Of a stretch of DNA of 64,000 bases, positions 41,323-50,410 are shown in pieces. Origin of the DNA: Amycolatopsis sp. FBCC-B4732 (lineage in GTDB: Bacteria; Actinomycetota; Actinomycetes; Mycobacteriales; Pseudonocardiaceae). Below the pieces are notes generated by a model, which saw only the letters and a program-made list of their open reading frames with translations, made no database searches and was not told the DNA's origin. Where the stretch lies: contig NZ_CP095376.1 in the NCBI RefSeq assembly GCF_023008405.1, forward strand, positions 644,001-708,000, read 5' to 3'. Within the stretch, counting starts at the first letter, position 1. The number at the start of each line of letters is the position of its first letter. The translations under genes and the position numbers were made by a program.

Positions 41323-42546
41323 GTGGAAAGAGAAGCGGTGTGGCAAGCGGACGCGGAGGCCTTGGCCGACCGCATCGTTTCGCTGCTCACCGTCGTGCGG
41401 TCTGCCGAGGCGGAAATTGGTGCGCTGCTGGTGGAAATCGAATCCCGTGGTGTCATGGAGTTGTTCGGGTATCGTTCTACTGCGCGGTTGTACGAGCACC
41501 TTGCCGATGTTCCCAAGTCTGCTGCCGAGCGTACCTTCGCCCGAGCCCAGGCTCTCCACCCCGGCCACAGTCTCGATGGCGCCGCCGCTCTGGCTCCCGC
41601 CACCGGTGTCGCCGCCCGTGACGGTTTGCTGAGCGCGCCGATGATCGACACCATCGTCGAGGCCGTGGCCCGGATTCCCGCCGAGCACCGCGATGCCGCC
41701 GAACGTGATCTGCTGGCCTTCGCCGCCGACGCCGGGCACAAGCAGGTCGCTGCCCTGGGCGCGCGGATCCTGGCCCACCTCGATCCCGATGGTGCCGAGC
41801 CCGAGGACACCGAGCCTGCCACCCCTGCCCGGGAACTCTCGTTGCGCCGTAAACGAACTGGTGTCTGGGAACTGTCCGGTCGGTTCGACGACGAGACCGG
41901 TACCCGCGCCAGTGCCCTGCTCGATGCGTTGGCCGAACGCCGGCACGCTGACGACGGCCCGGACTGGCGGTCCCCGCAGGAACGCTACGGCAACGCCTTT
42001 TCCGACGCGGTGGATCTGGCTCTCGATTCCCGGGATCTGCCGATGCAGGCGGGGGAACGTGCCCATGTCCTGGTCGCGGTGTCCCTGGCGGACCTGAAAT
42101 CCGGTCTCGGGCAGGCGACCCTGGGCGACACCGGTTCGATGTCGGCGGCCGAGGCGCGGATTCATGCCTGCGACTGCAAGCTGATCCCCGCCGTGCTCGG
42201 CGCCCACAATGAACCCCTGGATCTGGGCCGGGCCCGTCGCCTGATCTCCCCGGGCCTGCGCCGGGCCCTGTTCCTGCGCGACCGTGGCTGCGCCTTCCCC
42301 GGGTGTCACCGCCCGCCCCGGCACTGCCAGGGCCACCATGTCCGTCATTGGGCCGAGGGTGGCCTGACCGACTTGGCCAACCTGGTGTTGTTGTGTGCTC
42401 ACCACCATAGGTTGTTGCATCGGTCCGGTTGGCAGGTCCGCATCGCCACAGACGGGCTGCCGGAGTTCCTGCCGCCGGGGTTCCTGGACAAACGCCGAAA
42501 ACCCAGGCGCAACAACCTGCATCAGCCCTTACCGTTCGCAGCCTGA
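41323..42546 (+). CDS. DUF222/HNH endonuclease-like protein (13E12-repeat family)
   Basis: A 407-residue protein with an N-terminal DUF222 helical domain (about 20-290) and a C-terminal HNH nuclease: DRGCAFPGCHRPPRHCQGHH, VRHWAEGGLTDLANLVLLCAHHH. The Cys, His and Asn metal and catalytic positions are present. The family is multicopy and scattered in actinobacterial genomes (13E12 repeats in mycobacteria) and behaves like a selfish or mobile gene. It has no evident part in antibiotic synthesis. Start GTG 41323; the ribosome binding site is poor. It lies between the glucosidase and NRPS genes next to a decayed transposase, which points to insertion into the cluster. Confidence 0.88.
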   Translation: MEREAVWQADAEALADRIVSLLTVVRSAEAEIGALLVEIESRGVMELFGYRSTARLYEHLADVPKSAAERTFARAQALHPGHSLDGAAALAPATGVAARDGLLSAPMIDTIVEAVARIPAEHRDAAERDLLAFAADAGHKQVAALGARILAHLDPDGAEPEDTEPATPARELSLRRKRTGVWELSGRFDDETGTRASALLDALAERRHADDGPDWRSPQERYGNAFSDAVDLALDSRDLPMQAGERAHVLVAVSLADLKSGLGQATLGDTGSMSAAEARIHACDCKLIPAVLGAHNEPLDLGRARRLISPGLRRALFLRDRGCAFPGCHRPPRHCQGHHVRHWAEGGLTDLANLVLLCAHHHRLLHRSGWQVRIATDGLPEFLPPGFLDKRRKPRRNNLHQPLPFAA

Positions 42547-42564
42547 ACGAACTGAACACGGGAA

Positions 42565-42592
42565 AGGCCCGCAGCCAACCGGCTACGGGCCT
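42565..42592. terminator. Hairpin after the HNH gene
   Basis: AGGCCCG-C-AGCC (42565-42576) pairs with GGCT-A-CGGGCCT (42581-42592), with one internal mismatch. It resembles the terminator at 31919-31949 in sequence and lies 18 bases after the stop. Confidence 0.7.
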
Positions 42593-42649
42593 ACACCCAC
42601 GCCCCCGCACGGCCTACTCTGGTCTGGCTCGTCACCGGTGTCCTGCGTG

Positions 42650-43018
42650 CGTTGACCCCTACTGGCAAGCGGTCCGCCCGAGCCTCGGACCTGCACCACG
42701 TCCTCGCCGACGGCAGGCCACGGGGACACCCACGTCATCCTGGACGGCAGCCTGCTCGCCTGTGACCGGGTCGCGGCGACCGCGGCGCCACACTGCATCT
42801 GTGGTACTCGGGCAACACCGCACATTCGGCGCGAACTCGTGGCCACCCCGGACGGCCTCCCGATGTGGGCCTCGGCGGTGCTGCCCCGCTCCCGCAACGA
42901 CCTTTCCGCCGCCCGCGACCTCGACATCGCCGGCGCGCTGACCGCCGCCGACGAGGCCTATCACCCAGCCGGCCACATCCTTACCCCGATCAAGACTCAC
43001 GACCCAGCCGCGGACCGA
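42650..43018 (+). pseudogene. Decayed IS5-type DDE transposase fragment
   Basis: Translating this stretch gives pieces of an IS5/ISL2-like (DDE_Tnp_4) transposase. From 42724: THVILDGSLLACDRVAAT, the first catalytic Asp block. In another frame around 42795: LHLWYSGNTAHSARTRG, matching the usual LWYSGKHR segment. Back in the first frame: VATPDGLPMWASAVLPRSRN, then DLSAARDLD (second Asp block) and HILTPIKTHD. Compensating frameshifts, missing 5' and 3' ends and no intact terminal repeats show that it is dead. Identification is from memory of the family pattern. Confidence 0.65.
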
Positions 43019-43031
43019 GCACGCACGGCGA

Positions 43032-43063
43032 ACGGCCGGCACCCTGGTTCGGGTGCCGGCCGT
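43032..43063. terminator. 13-bp perfect terminator of the NRPS operon
   Basis: ACGGCCGGCACCC (43032-43044) pairs with 43051-43063 around six bases. On the minus strand it begins 15 bases past the P450 stop, closing the operon that starts at 51202. Confidence 0.8.
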
Positions 43064-43077
43064 CCGGAAAAGGATCG

Positions 43078-44307
43078 TCAGCCGTTCGCCACCGGTAGGT
43101 GGCGGAGGCCTCGGATGATCGCCGAGCGCCGGCGGTCGGCCGGGCCCGTCTGGCGCAGGTTCGGCAAGCGCGTTGCCAGGACCCGGAACGCCACGTCCGC
43201 CTCCAGCCGCGCCAGCGGCGCACCCAGGCAGTAGTGGGAGCCGCCCGAGAAGGACAGGTTGTCCGGGGTGGTCGGGCGGGTGATGTCGAAAACGTCGGGA
43301 CGGGACCACACGGCGGGGTCGCGGTTGCAGCCCGCCGTCAGGATCACCACCGCCGTGTCGGCGGGGATCACCGTGTCCCCGACCTCGACGTCCACTGTGG
43401 ACACGCGGCTGGACTGCTGGACCGGGGCCTCGAACCGCAGGGACTCCTGCGCTGCCTGCGGGGCCAGGTCCGGGTCGGCCACCAGCTTGTCCCACTGGTC
43501 CCGCTGTTCCAGCATCGTCTTGACGCCGATGCCGATCAGGTTCACCGTCGACTCCGCGCCCGCCAGCGTCAGCAGCTGGCACATCGACACCAGCTCGTGC
43601 GTCGTGAGCCGGTCCTCGGCGCGGGCCGTGAGGAGCTTGCTGACGGCGTCGTCGCCCGGGTGGGCCAGGCGCATCTCCATCAGCTCGGTGAACAGCGCGT
43701 CCAGCTCGTCCAGCGACCGCTGCACGCCCGCGATGTGCTCCGCCGACGTGATCTCGTCGAAGATCGTGCCGAACTTCGGGCCGTGCTCCAGGTAGCGGCT
43801 CAGGAACGGCTCGGGGATGTCGAAGATGGTCGCCACGACCGTGACCGGGATGAGGTCGGCGAACGTCGCCATCAGGTCGAACTCCCGGCTCGTGTCGACC
43901 CGGTCGAGCAGCTCGTGGCAGATCGCCGTCAGCTTGTCGCGGAACCCGAGGATCGCCTTGGGGCTCAGGAACGGCGTGGCCAGCTTGCGCAGCCGCGCGT
44001 GGTCGGCGCCGTCGGCCCCGAGCATCGAGTTGTCGAACGACGTGATGACCGGGCTGATCGGCTTGCCGTCGGACTTGAGCACGCCGAACCGCCGGTCGCG
44101 CAGCACCTTCGTGGCCGTCGCGTGGTCGACCGTCGTCCACGCGCCGAGCTCGCTGCGGTGCAGCGGACCCTTCGCGCGGATCTTTTCGTAGAGCGGGTAG
44201 GGATCCTCCGGGCCGCGCAGCAGCAGCGCCAGGGGATCGCCGAGTTCGCCGAGGGTCCACAGCACCCGCATCTGGGTGGTCATGTCCTCGGCCGTCCGGA
44301 CGGGCAT
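43078..44307 (-). CDS. Cytochrome P450, antibiotic-tailoring type
   Basis: A 409-residue soluble bacterial P450 (CYP105/107-like size). The oxygen-binding I-helix reads LTLAGAESTV (residues ~247-255), with Ser where Thr is usual at the proton-relay position. The ExxR pair is Glu288/Arg291, and the haem loop is FSGGSHYCLG with Cys360 as the iron ligand. It would hydroxylate or epoxidise the polyketide or the aminoacyl unit, using separate ferredoxin and reductase. ATG 44307 has AGGAGG upstream, 10 bases after the A-PCP gene. As last gene of the NRPS operon it may act on the carrier-bound amino acid. Confidence 0.93.
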   Translation of the reverse strand: MPVRTAEDMTTQMRVLWTLGELGDPLALLLRGPEDPYPLYEKIRAKGPLHRSELGAWTTVDHATATKVLRDRRFGVLKSDGKPISPVITSFDNSMLGADGADHARLRKLATPFLSPKAILGFRDKLTAICHELLDRVDTSREFDLMATFADLIPVTVVATIFDIPEPFLSRYLEHGPKFGTIFDEITSAEHIAGVQRSLDELDALFTELMEMRLAHPGDDAVSKLLTARAEDRLTTHELVSMCQLLTLAGAESTVNLIGIGVKTMLEQRDQWDKLVADPDLAPQAAQESLRFEAPVQQSSRVSTVDVEVGDTVIPADTAVVILTAGCNRDPAVWSRPDVFDITRPTTPDNLSFSGGSHYCLGAPLARLEADVAFRVLATRLPNLRQTGPADRRRSAIIRGLRHLPVANG

Positions 44308-44317
44308 GGCTTTCCTC

Positions 44318-46093
44318 CTACGGCTTTCCGGCGGTGATCAGCCCGGCGACACCGCGCACGGTCGGCGCCTCGAACACCTGGGAGATCCGCAGCTTGACGC
44401 CGAGGTCCCGGCTGATCCGCGAGCACAGCTGGGCGGCGGACAGCGAGTTGCCGCCCTGCCGGAAGAACGAGACGTCGCTGGCGATCGAGGGCACGCCGAT
44501 GATCTCGCGCAGGAACCCCGCCACCGCGGCTTCGGTGTCCGAAAGGGACTCGGCCACCGGGGCGGCCGAGGCGATCCGGCGGCTCGCCGCCAGCTCGGCC
44601 AGCGCCCGCCGGTCCAGCTTCCGGTCCTCCAGCACGGGCAGCCGCTCCAGGCGCTGCACCAGAGCCGGCACGAGGTAGCCGGGCAGCCGCTCGGCCAGCC
44701 GGGTGCGCAGTTCTTCCTCGCCCGGCGCATCGCCGGAACCGGCGTAGAACAGGCACAGGTCCTCGTACGCGCCGTCGGCCCCGGTCACCGGCACGACCGC
44801 GCACGCGCCGACACCCGGTACGCGCCCGGCGTTGTGCTCGACGTCGTCGAGTTCGATGCGGTGGCCGCGGATCTTGACCTGGCGGTCCGCGCGGCCTTCG
44901 AAGTGCAGCAGCCCGCCGGCGGTCCAGCGCCCGAGGTCACCGGTGCGGTAGACGCGTTCCGGGCCGGACGGCAGGGCGAGCTCGACGAACTTGCGCGCGG
45001 TCAGCGAAGAGTCCTCGAAGTACCCGAGCGCCAGCCCCTTGCCACCCAGGCAGATCTCGCCGCTCTCGCCGACGTCGCACAGCCGGTCGCCGTCGAGGAT
45101 GTACGCCTGGGTGTTGGGGAACGGCAGGCCGAGCGGGACCGAATCCGGCGGGGTGCAGTCCTCGGGCCGGACGCGGTGGCAGGTGGCCGCCACGCTCGAC
45201 TCGACCGGGCCGTACATGTTGTAGAGCGGGATGTCCGGGTACGCCTCGAGGAACCGGGCCGCGTGCCGGGCCGAGAGCTTCTCGCCGCCGGTGCCGACGG
45301 CCCGCAGGCCGGCGAACGCGTCGAGGTCGCTGTCGACCATGCTGTGGAACACCGCGGTGGGCGGGAAGATCGTGGTGACGCCGTGGATGGCGACCAGGTC
45401 ACGCAGTTTCGTCGCCAGCTCCAGGGTGTCCTCCAGCAGCACCAGGGTGCCGCCGTTGAACAGCACGCCCCACGAATCGAGGCCGAAGGCGTCCCACGTC
45501 GCCGCGAGCGCCTGCGGCATCACCGCACCGGAGTCCAGCGGCGTGAACAGCCAGTCGTCGAAGAGCCGCACGTTGCCGCGGTGCGCGGTCACCACGCCCT
45601 TCGGCGTCCCGGTGGTCCCGGAGGTGAAGAACACGGCGCACGCGTCGTCCGCGCCGACGTCGACCGCGGCCGGGCGGGCGCCGAGGATCGGTTGGGCAGG
45701 CGGTGACCACATCGACGACCACCCGGCCCCGCGCTCGGCGGCCACCACCGGGCCGCCGAGGTGCTCGATCAGCTCCGCGAGCCGGGTCCGCGGCCAGCGC
45801 AGGTCCAGGGCCGCGTAGGCGGCACCGCACTTGAGCACGGCCAGCAGCGTCGCGAACAGCTCGGGGGAGCGGGGCAGCAGCACCGGCACGATCGAGCCGC
45901 GCCCGACCCCGCGCGCCTGCAGCTCGGCCGCGTACGCGTCGGCGGTCTCCGCCAGCTCCCGGTAGGTGATGTCGCGGCCCCGGTGGTGCAGCGCGGTGCG
46001 GGCCGGCCAGCGGTCCGCGCACCACTCGAACAGGCCGTGCATGGTCTCGGCCCGCTCGAACGGGCGGGGCGCCGGGTTGAAGGACGTCGTCAT
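44318..46093 (-). CDS. NRPS adenylation-carrier protein (A-PCP)
   Basis: A 591-residue two-domain NRPS protein. The A domain covers residues ~20-500: FTSGTTGTPKGVV (A3, 156-168), YNMYGPVESSVAA (A5), GEICLGGKGLALGYF (A6), YRTGDLGRW (A7), GRADRQVKIRGHRIEL (A8) and LEDRKLDRRAL with the catalytic Lys (A10). The PCP follows with GGNSLSA, Ser550 as the phosphopantetheine site. Reading the pocket positions by eye gives D-A-L-F-V-T-M-V-A, which I cannot match to a known amino acid. There is no condensation domain. The ATG overlaps the previous stop (ATGA, 46090-46093), so it is coupled to the C-A*-PCP gene. Confidence 0.9.
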   Translation of the reverse strand: MTTSFNPAPRPFERAETMHGLFEWCADRWPARTALHHRGRDITYRELAETADAYAAELQARGVGRGSIVPVLLPRSPELFATLLAVLKCGAAYAALDLRWPRTRLAELIEHLGGPVVAAERGAGWSSMWSPPAQPILGARPAAVDVGADDACAVFFTSGTTGTPKGVVTAHRGNVRLFDDWLFTPLDSGAVMPQALAATWDAFGLDSWGVLFNGGTLVLLEDTLELATKLRDLVAIHGVTTIFPPTAVFHSMVDSDLDAFAGLRAVGTGGEKLSARHAARFLEAYPDIPLYNMYGPVESSVAATCHRVRPEDCTPPDSVPLGLPFPNTQAYILDGDRLCDVGESGEICLGGKGLALGYFEDSSLTARKFVELALPSGPERVYRTGDLGRWTAGGLLHFEGRADRQVKIRGHRIELDDVEHNAGRVPGVGACAVVPVTGADGAYEDLCLFYAGSGDAPGEEELRTRLAERLPGYLVPALVQRLERLPVLEDRKLDRRALAELAASRRIASAAPVAESLSDTEAAVAGFLREIIGVPSIASDVSFFRQGGNSLSAAQLCSRISRDLGVKLRISQVFEAPTVRGVAGLITAGKP

Positions 46094-48960
46094 CGGGTGC
46101 TCCCGCGTTCGGTGATCAGCTCCGCCAGCGCGGCCGGCGTCGGGTGGGAGAAGGCGGCGGACAGCTTCAGCCGGACCCCGGTCTTCTTCTGGATCGACTG
46201 GACGAGCTGGGCGGCCAGCAGCGAGTGCCCGCCACTGGCGAAGAAGTTCGTGTCCTCGGTGACGTCGTTGCGCTTGAGCAGCGTCGCGAACATCGCCATG
46301 ACGGCGGCCGTCGTGGCGTCCGGGACGACCTCGGCGGGCAGTTCGGCCGGCGGCCCGGCGGTGGCGGCCAGTTCGGCGACCGCCGCCCGGTCGACTTCGT
46401 GCCCGGCGGTCTCGGGCAACGCGTCGACCCGCAGGTACCAGGCCGGGCGCGCCCGCGGCGGCAGCGCCGTCTCGGCGTGCCGCGCCAGGTCGGCGGCCAG
46501 CTGCGGCTTGTCCGGCGCGTGCACCACGGCGACCAGCTCGGTCCCCTCGTCGGTGACCCGGGCGGTGACGGCCGCCGCGACGACGTCGGTGTACGCGGTC
46601 AGCGCGTCCTCCACGGTCGCCAGGTCGACGCGGGTGCCGCCGAGGAACAGCTGGCGCTCGCGCGGGCCGTGGACGTGCAGGGACCCGTCGGTGCGCCAGT
46701 GCGCGAGCACGCCGGTGGCGGTCCCGGCCAGCCGGAGCTCCCCGCGCACGCCCAGCGGCAGCCGCCGCCCGTCCGGGGCGACGACGTCGGCTTCGAGGCC
46801 CGCGACCGGCATGCCGTCGCCGAGCACCCAGCGTCCGGCGCCGGAGAACACGGTGTGGACGTCGGCTTCCAGCGCGCGCAGCGTGCGGACGAGCGGGGCG
46901 GGCGCGGGTTCGGCGCCGATCAGCGCGGTCCGGCCGCCGGCGGCTTCGCCGAGGTGCTCGACCACGCGGGACCAGACGGCCGGGGTGGCGTGCACGACGC
47001 CGGCGTCGTGGCGGGTGAGCAGATCGGCGAGCAGCCGGCCGTCGGTGCGGGCGGCGTCGGGCGCCACGACCAGCGGGGCGCCGGTGGTCAGGGCCAGCAG
47101 CAGCTCGGCGACGGCGGCACCGGTGGCCGGGGAGGTCAGCCACAGCACCGGTCGCCCTGGCGGCACGAGCGCGGCGCTGTGCCGGGCGGCCGCGGCGAGT
47201 TCGCGGTGGGTCACGCCGATCAGTGCCGCGCTGTCCGGGGACACGGCCCCGGCGTCCGGCTCGACGGCGACGGTGACCGCGTACGAGATCGGCCGCCACG
47301 GGATCGAGGCGTGCGGCGCGGTTTCCGCCGCGCCCAGCACCAGCTTCGCGCCCGACACGACCTCGAGGACGTCGGCCTGGCCCGGGTCGGCCGTGGTCAC
47401 GGTGGCGCCGGCCAGCCAGCCGCCGAGCACCGCGGCCGCGAGTTCGCGCCCGCGCGGGGCGACCACGGCGACCAGGTCGCCCGGCCCGGTCCCGGCGTCG
47501 GCCAGCAGGGTCGTGACGGCCGAAGCGGCCCGCCAGAGTTCGCGGTAGGACGTGGTGCCCTCGTCGGTGACGAGAGCGGGCGCGCCGGGGGTTTCCCGCA
47601 CGCCGCGGGCGATCGCGGTGAGCACGGTGTCCGGCGACGCCGGTTTCGCGGGCGCGTCCAGCACCCGGCGGTCGGTGGCGCCCCACGAGTCCAGCTCGCC
47701 CAGCGGCCGGTCCGGCGCACCCGCGGCCGCGACGAGCAGGGCGTCGTAGCGCTCCAGCAGCAGGCCGACGTCGTCGCCACCGAGCACTTCGGCGCCGTAC
47801 ACCGCCTTGACGCGGCTCTCGCCGGCCGAGGGCAGGATGACGAACTCGAGGTCGAACTTGCTGTGCCCCGGGTCGATTTCGGCGACTTCGGCGGGTGCGC
47901 CGCCGATGCTGGTGGCCGCCCGCCCGCCGAAGGGCAGGTAGTTGAACACGTGCCGGAACATCGTGGTGCGCCAGGAGGAGTCGGCGCGCTCGACCTCGGG
48001 CAGCAGGACGTCCATCGGCACGTCCGCGTGCGCGATCGCCTCGAAGAACAGGTCGCGCACGCGGCGGCTGAACGTCCGGAACGTCTCGGCCGGGTCGATG
48101 CGGACGCGCAGCGGGACGATGTTGACGTGGTAGCCGATCGCGCGCTGGGCCTGCTGGCTGCGGACGTTCACCGGGAACCCGACGGCGAGGTCGGGGCCGG
48201 CGCCGTGGGCGTGCAGCAGCAGGTAGTAGGCGGCCAGCAGGAGGACGACGTCGGGGGCCTTGAGGTCCTTCTGCAGCGCGGTGACGACGTCCTTCGCTTC
48301 GGGCGAGAACGCGCGGACCAGCTGCTCGCCGCGCAGGGTCGGCTGGGCGCTTTCCTGGCCGCCGCACCACAGTTCGAGGCCGCTCGCGTCGAAGTCGCGC
48401 AGGTGCTCGCGCCAGAAGGCGAGGCTCGCCGGCTTCGGCTCGGACTCCGGCCACAGCGGGACGGGCTCGCTCGCGTCGGGGAGGTCCCCGGCGAGCACGG
48501 CGTCGTACGCGGCCGCCAGCTCCTCCAGGAAGATCGACATCGAGGTGCCGTCGAAGATCAGGTGGTGCACGGCCACGCCGACGGAGTCGTGCTCGGGGCC
48601 GTGGTAGAGGCCGACGCGCAGCAGCGGCGTGCCGTCGAGCGCGAACGGCCGCGTGATCAGCTCGCGCAGCCCGGCGTCGACGTCGGTGCTGTCCTCGCCC
48701 TCCAGGCGGACCGGGAAGGACGGCAGCACCTCCTTCGTCAGCCGGGTGTCGTCGGCGTGGAAGACGGTCCGCAGCGCGTCGTACCGGCGCACCAGCCGCG
48801 TGACGGCTTCCTGCAGCACGGCCCGGTCGAGCCGGCCCGCCACCCGCAGCGCGACGCCCGGGACGTTGTTCACGCCTTCGCCGGGGACCAGCCGCTCCAG
48901 CAGCCAGAGGCCTTCTTCCTTGCGGGTCGCGGGGATCCGCGCGCCCTCAGTGGTCGGCAT
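46090..48960 (-). CDS. NRPS protein: condensation, degenerate adenylation, carrier (C-A*-PCP)
   Basis: A 956-residue NRPS protein. The condensation domain (about 10-430) has an intact HHLIFDG active site (His133 as base) and a YHVNIVPLRVRI segment. The following A domain is degenerate: A1/A2-like pieces remain (TSYRELWRAASAVT) but the A3 loop TSGTTGxPKG and the A5 YGPTE are missing, and A7/A8 are eroded (LHVHGPRERQLFLGGTRVDL). It probably cannot activate an amino acid. The PCP is intact (GGHSLLAA, Ser913). It may condense a residue loaded in trans by the neighbouring A-PCP protein. It overlaps the methyltransferase gene by 14 bases. Confidence 0.88.
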   Translation of the reverse strand: MPTTEGARIPATRKEEGLWLLERLVPGEGVNNVPGVALRVAGRLDRAVLQEAVTRLVRRYDALRTVFHADDTRLTKEVLPSFPVRLEGEDSTDVDAGLRELITRPFALDGTPLLRVGLYHGPEHDSVGVAVHHLIFDGTSMSIFLEELAAAYDAVLAGDLPDASEPVPLWPESEPKPASLAFWREHLRDFDASGLELWCGGQESAQPTLRGEQLVRAFSPEAKDVVTALQKDLKAPDVVLLLAAYYLLLHAHGAGPDLAVGFPVNVRSQQAQRAIGYHVNIVPLRVRIDPAETFRTFSRRVRDLFFEAIAHADVPMDVLLPEVERADSSWRTTMFRHVFNYLPFGGRAATSIGGAPAEVAEIDPGHSKFDLEFVILPSAGESRVKAVYGAEVLGGDDVGLLLERYDALLVAAAGAPDRPLGELDSWGATDRRVLDAPAKPASPDTVLTAIARGVRETPGAPALVTDEGTTSYRELWRAASAVTTLLADAGTGPGDLVAVVAPRGRELAAAVLGGWLAGATVTTADPGQADVLEVVSGAKLVLGAAETAPHASIPWRPISYAVTVAVEPDAGAVSPDSAALIGVTHRELAAAARHSAALVPPGRPVLWLTSPATGAAVAELLLALTTGAPLVVAPDAARTDGRLLADLLTRHDAGVVHATPAVWSRVVEHLGEAAGGRTALIGAEPAPAPLVRTLRALEADVHTVFSGAGRWVLGDGMPVAGLEADVVAPDGRRLPLGVRGELRLAGTATGVLAHWRTDGSLHVHGPRERQLFLGGTRVDLATVEDALTAYTDVVAAAVTARVTDEGTELVAVVHAPDKPQLAADLARHAETALPPRARPAWYLRVDALPETAGHEVDRAAVAELAATAGPPAELPAEVVPDATTAAVMAMFATLLKRNDVTEDTNFFASGGHSLLAAQLVQSIQKKTGVRLKLSAAFSHPTPAALAELITERGSTR

Positions 48961-50374
48961 GTCCGGTCCCTTCGGGGAGGTCTTCGACGGTGGTGAAGGC
49001 GTGCGGGATCGCTTCGGCGGGCAGCCGCGCGGCGAGGTACGCGCGCAGCTCGGCGACGAACGAGCTCGTCTTCGCCGCGCGCGAGGGCGCGTTCGCGTAG
49101 GTGGTGAAGGGCAGTCCGGGGGTGGCGGCCGAGGCGGGCACGGTCACCGGCTCGCCGTCGCGCGTGTACACGACGTCGACCAGGCCGGGGCCTTCGGCGG
49201 ACCAGGTCACCGCGGCCTGGTAGCCGCGGCGCTTGCCGATCTCGTGGAGGTCTTCGGGGTCCGGCGCGGTGACCGCGGCGGGGGTGCGGCCGGTGTCGAG
49301 CTTCGCCAGCTCGGCCAGCTCGCGCGCGACCCGGCCGTTCGGCACGCCGGTGATCCGCGCGGACGGCGGCCGGACGTCGCTGAGCAGCGTTTCCAGCGCG
49401 CCCGGGTCCCAGGCCGCGGTCAGCGCCGGCTCGACCGTCTCGGCGGGTTCCTTGCGCAGCACGGCGTCGTAGCGGTGCCGGCTGAGCTCGTTGTGGTGGT
49501 GGGCCCGCTTGAGCCGGACGTCCGCCGCCGCGATCCCGGGCAGCGTCGCGGCCAGCGCCGGGAAGAAGTCCGGGTCGACGAGCAGTTCCTTCTCCTCCAG
49601 GACGCTGTTCTCGACGATCTCGCGGGCCGACCCGGGCGCGGCGGCGAGCTCGTCGGCCAGCACCGCGGTCCGGAAGGCGCGCAGCAGCCGCAGGTTCCGC
49701 ACGTCGCCGACGAACACCGCGCCGCCGGGCGCGAGCAGCGCGGCCGCCTGCCGCAGCACGTCCGCGAGGTAGCCGATGTCCGGGAAGTACTGGATGACCG
49801 AGTTGATCACGACGGTGTCGAAGTGCTGGTCCGGCAGCCCGGAGAAGTCGTTGGCTTCGCGGTTGTGCAGCGTCACGTGGGCCAGCGCGGGGTCCCCGGC
49901 GACCTGGCCGGTGAGCGTCTCGACCACGGTGGGGGAGAAGTCCGTCGCCACGTACTCCTCGCACGAAGGCGCGAGCTTGGCCATCAGCAGGCCGGTGCCG
50001 ACGCCGATCTCCAGCACCCGGCGCGGCCGCAGCGACGTGATCCGCTCGACGGTCGCGTCCCGCCACTCCCGCATCTGCGCGAGCTCGATCGGCAGCCCGG
50101 TGTAGGTGCTGTGCCAGCCCACGAAGTTCTCCCCGAGCCCACCGGACTCGGGCAGTTCGCCGTAGACCCATTCGTAGATCAGCTGCCACTCGTCGACGCG
50201 CTTGCGGTCGTCGCCGTCCTCGGCGACCGGGTCCCGCGGCACGACGTGGGCGACGAGCCGCCCGGTGCCGGGTTCGCGGGTCACGCGGGCCCGCGCGATC
50301 CCGGGGTGCCCGGCGAGCGCGGCTTCGGCTTGGCTTTCCGTGCCGGTGCCCAGACCGGTCGGTGACGTCGGCAT
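48947..50374 (-). CDS. Stand-alone NRPS-type N-methyltransferase inside an A-domain remnant
   Basis: A 475-residue protein. The central ~330 residues are an NRPS-type N-methyltransferase: WHSTYTGLPIELAQMREWRD, the SAM motif VLEIGVGTGLLMAKL (120-134), the segment FDTVVINSVIQYFPDIGYL and ADVRLKRAHHHNELSRHRYD. It is flanked by what look like the two pieces of an A-domain C-terminal subdomain that such methyltransferases normally interrupt: N-terminal AEAALAGHPGIARARVTREP (A9-like) and C-terminal LRAYLAARLPAEAIP (A10-like). No A1-A7 part exists. It probably N-methylates an aminoacyl group held on a neighbouring PCP. ATG 50374 has AGGAG upstream. Confidence 0.87.
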   Translation of the reverse strand: MPTSPTGLGTGTESQAEAALAGHPGIARARVTREPGTGRLVAHVVPRDPVAEDGDDRKRVDEWQLIYEWVYGELPESGGLGENFVGWHSTYTGLPIELAQMREWRDATVERITSLRPRRVLEIGVGTGLLMAKLAPSCEEYVATDFSPTVVETLTGQVAGDPALAHVTLHNREANDFSGLPDQHFDTVVINSVIQYFPDIGYLADVLRQAAALLAPGGAVFVGDVRNLRLLRAFRTAVLADELAAAPGSAREIVENSVLEEKELLVDPDFFPALAATLPGIAAADVRLKRAHHHNELSRHRYDAVLRKEPAETVEPALTAAWDPGALETLLSDVRPPSARITGVPNGRVARELAELAKLDTGRTPAAVTAPDPEDLHEIGKRRGYQAAVTWSAEGPGLVDVVYTRDGEPVTVPASAATPGLPFTTYANAPSRAAKTSSFVAELRAYLAARLPAEAIPHAFTTVEDLPEGTGHADH

Positions 50375-50410
50375 CAGCTCTCCTGCTGGATTCTCCGAAG
50401 GAAGGGGCGG

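Noticed and set aside
42650..43018. Intact insertion sequence
   Set aside because: Only out-of-frame fragments of the transposase remain and no terminal inverted repeats or target duplications were found.
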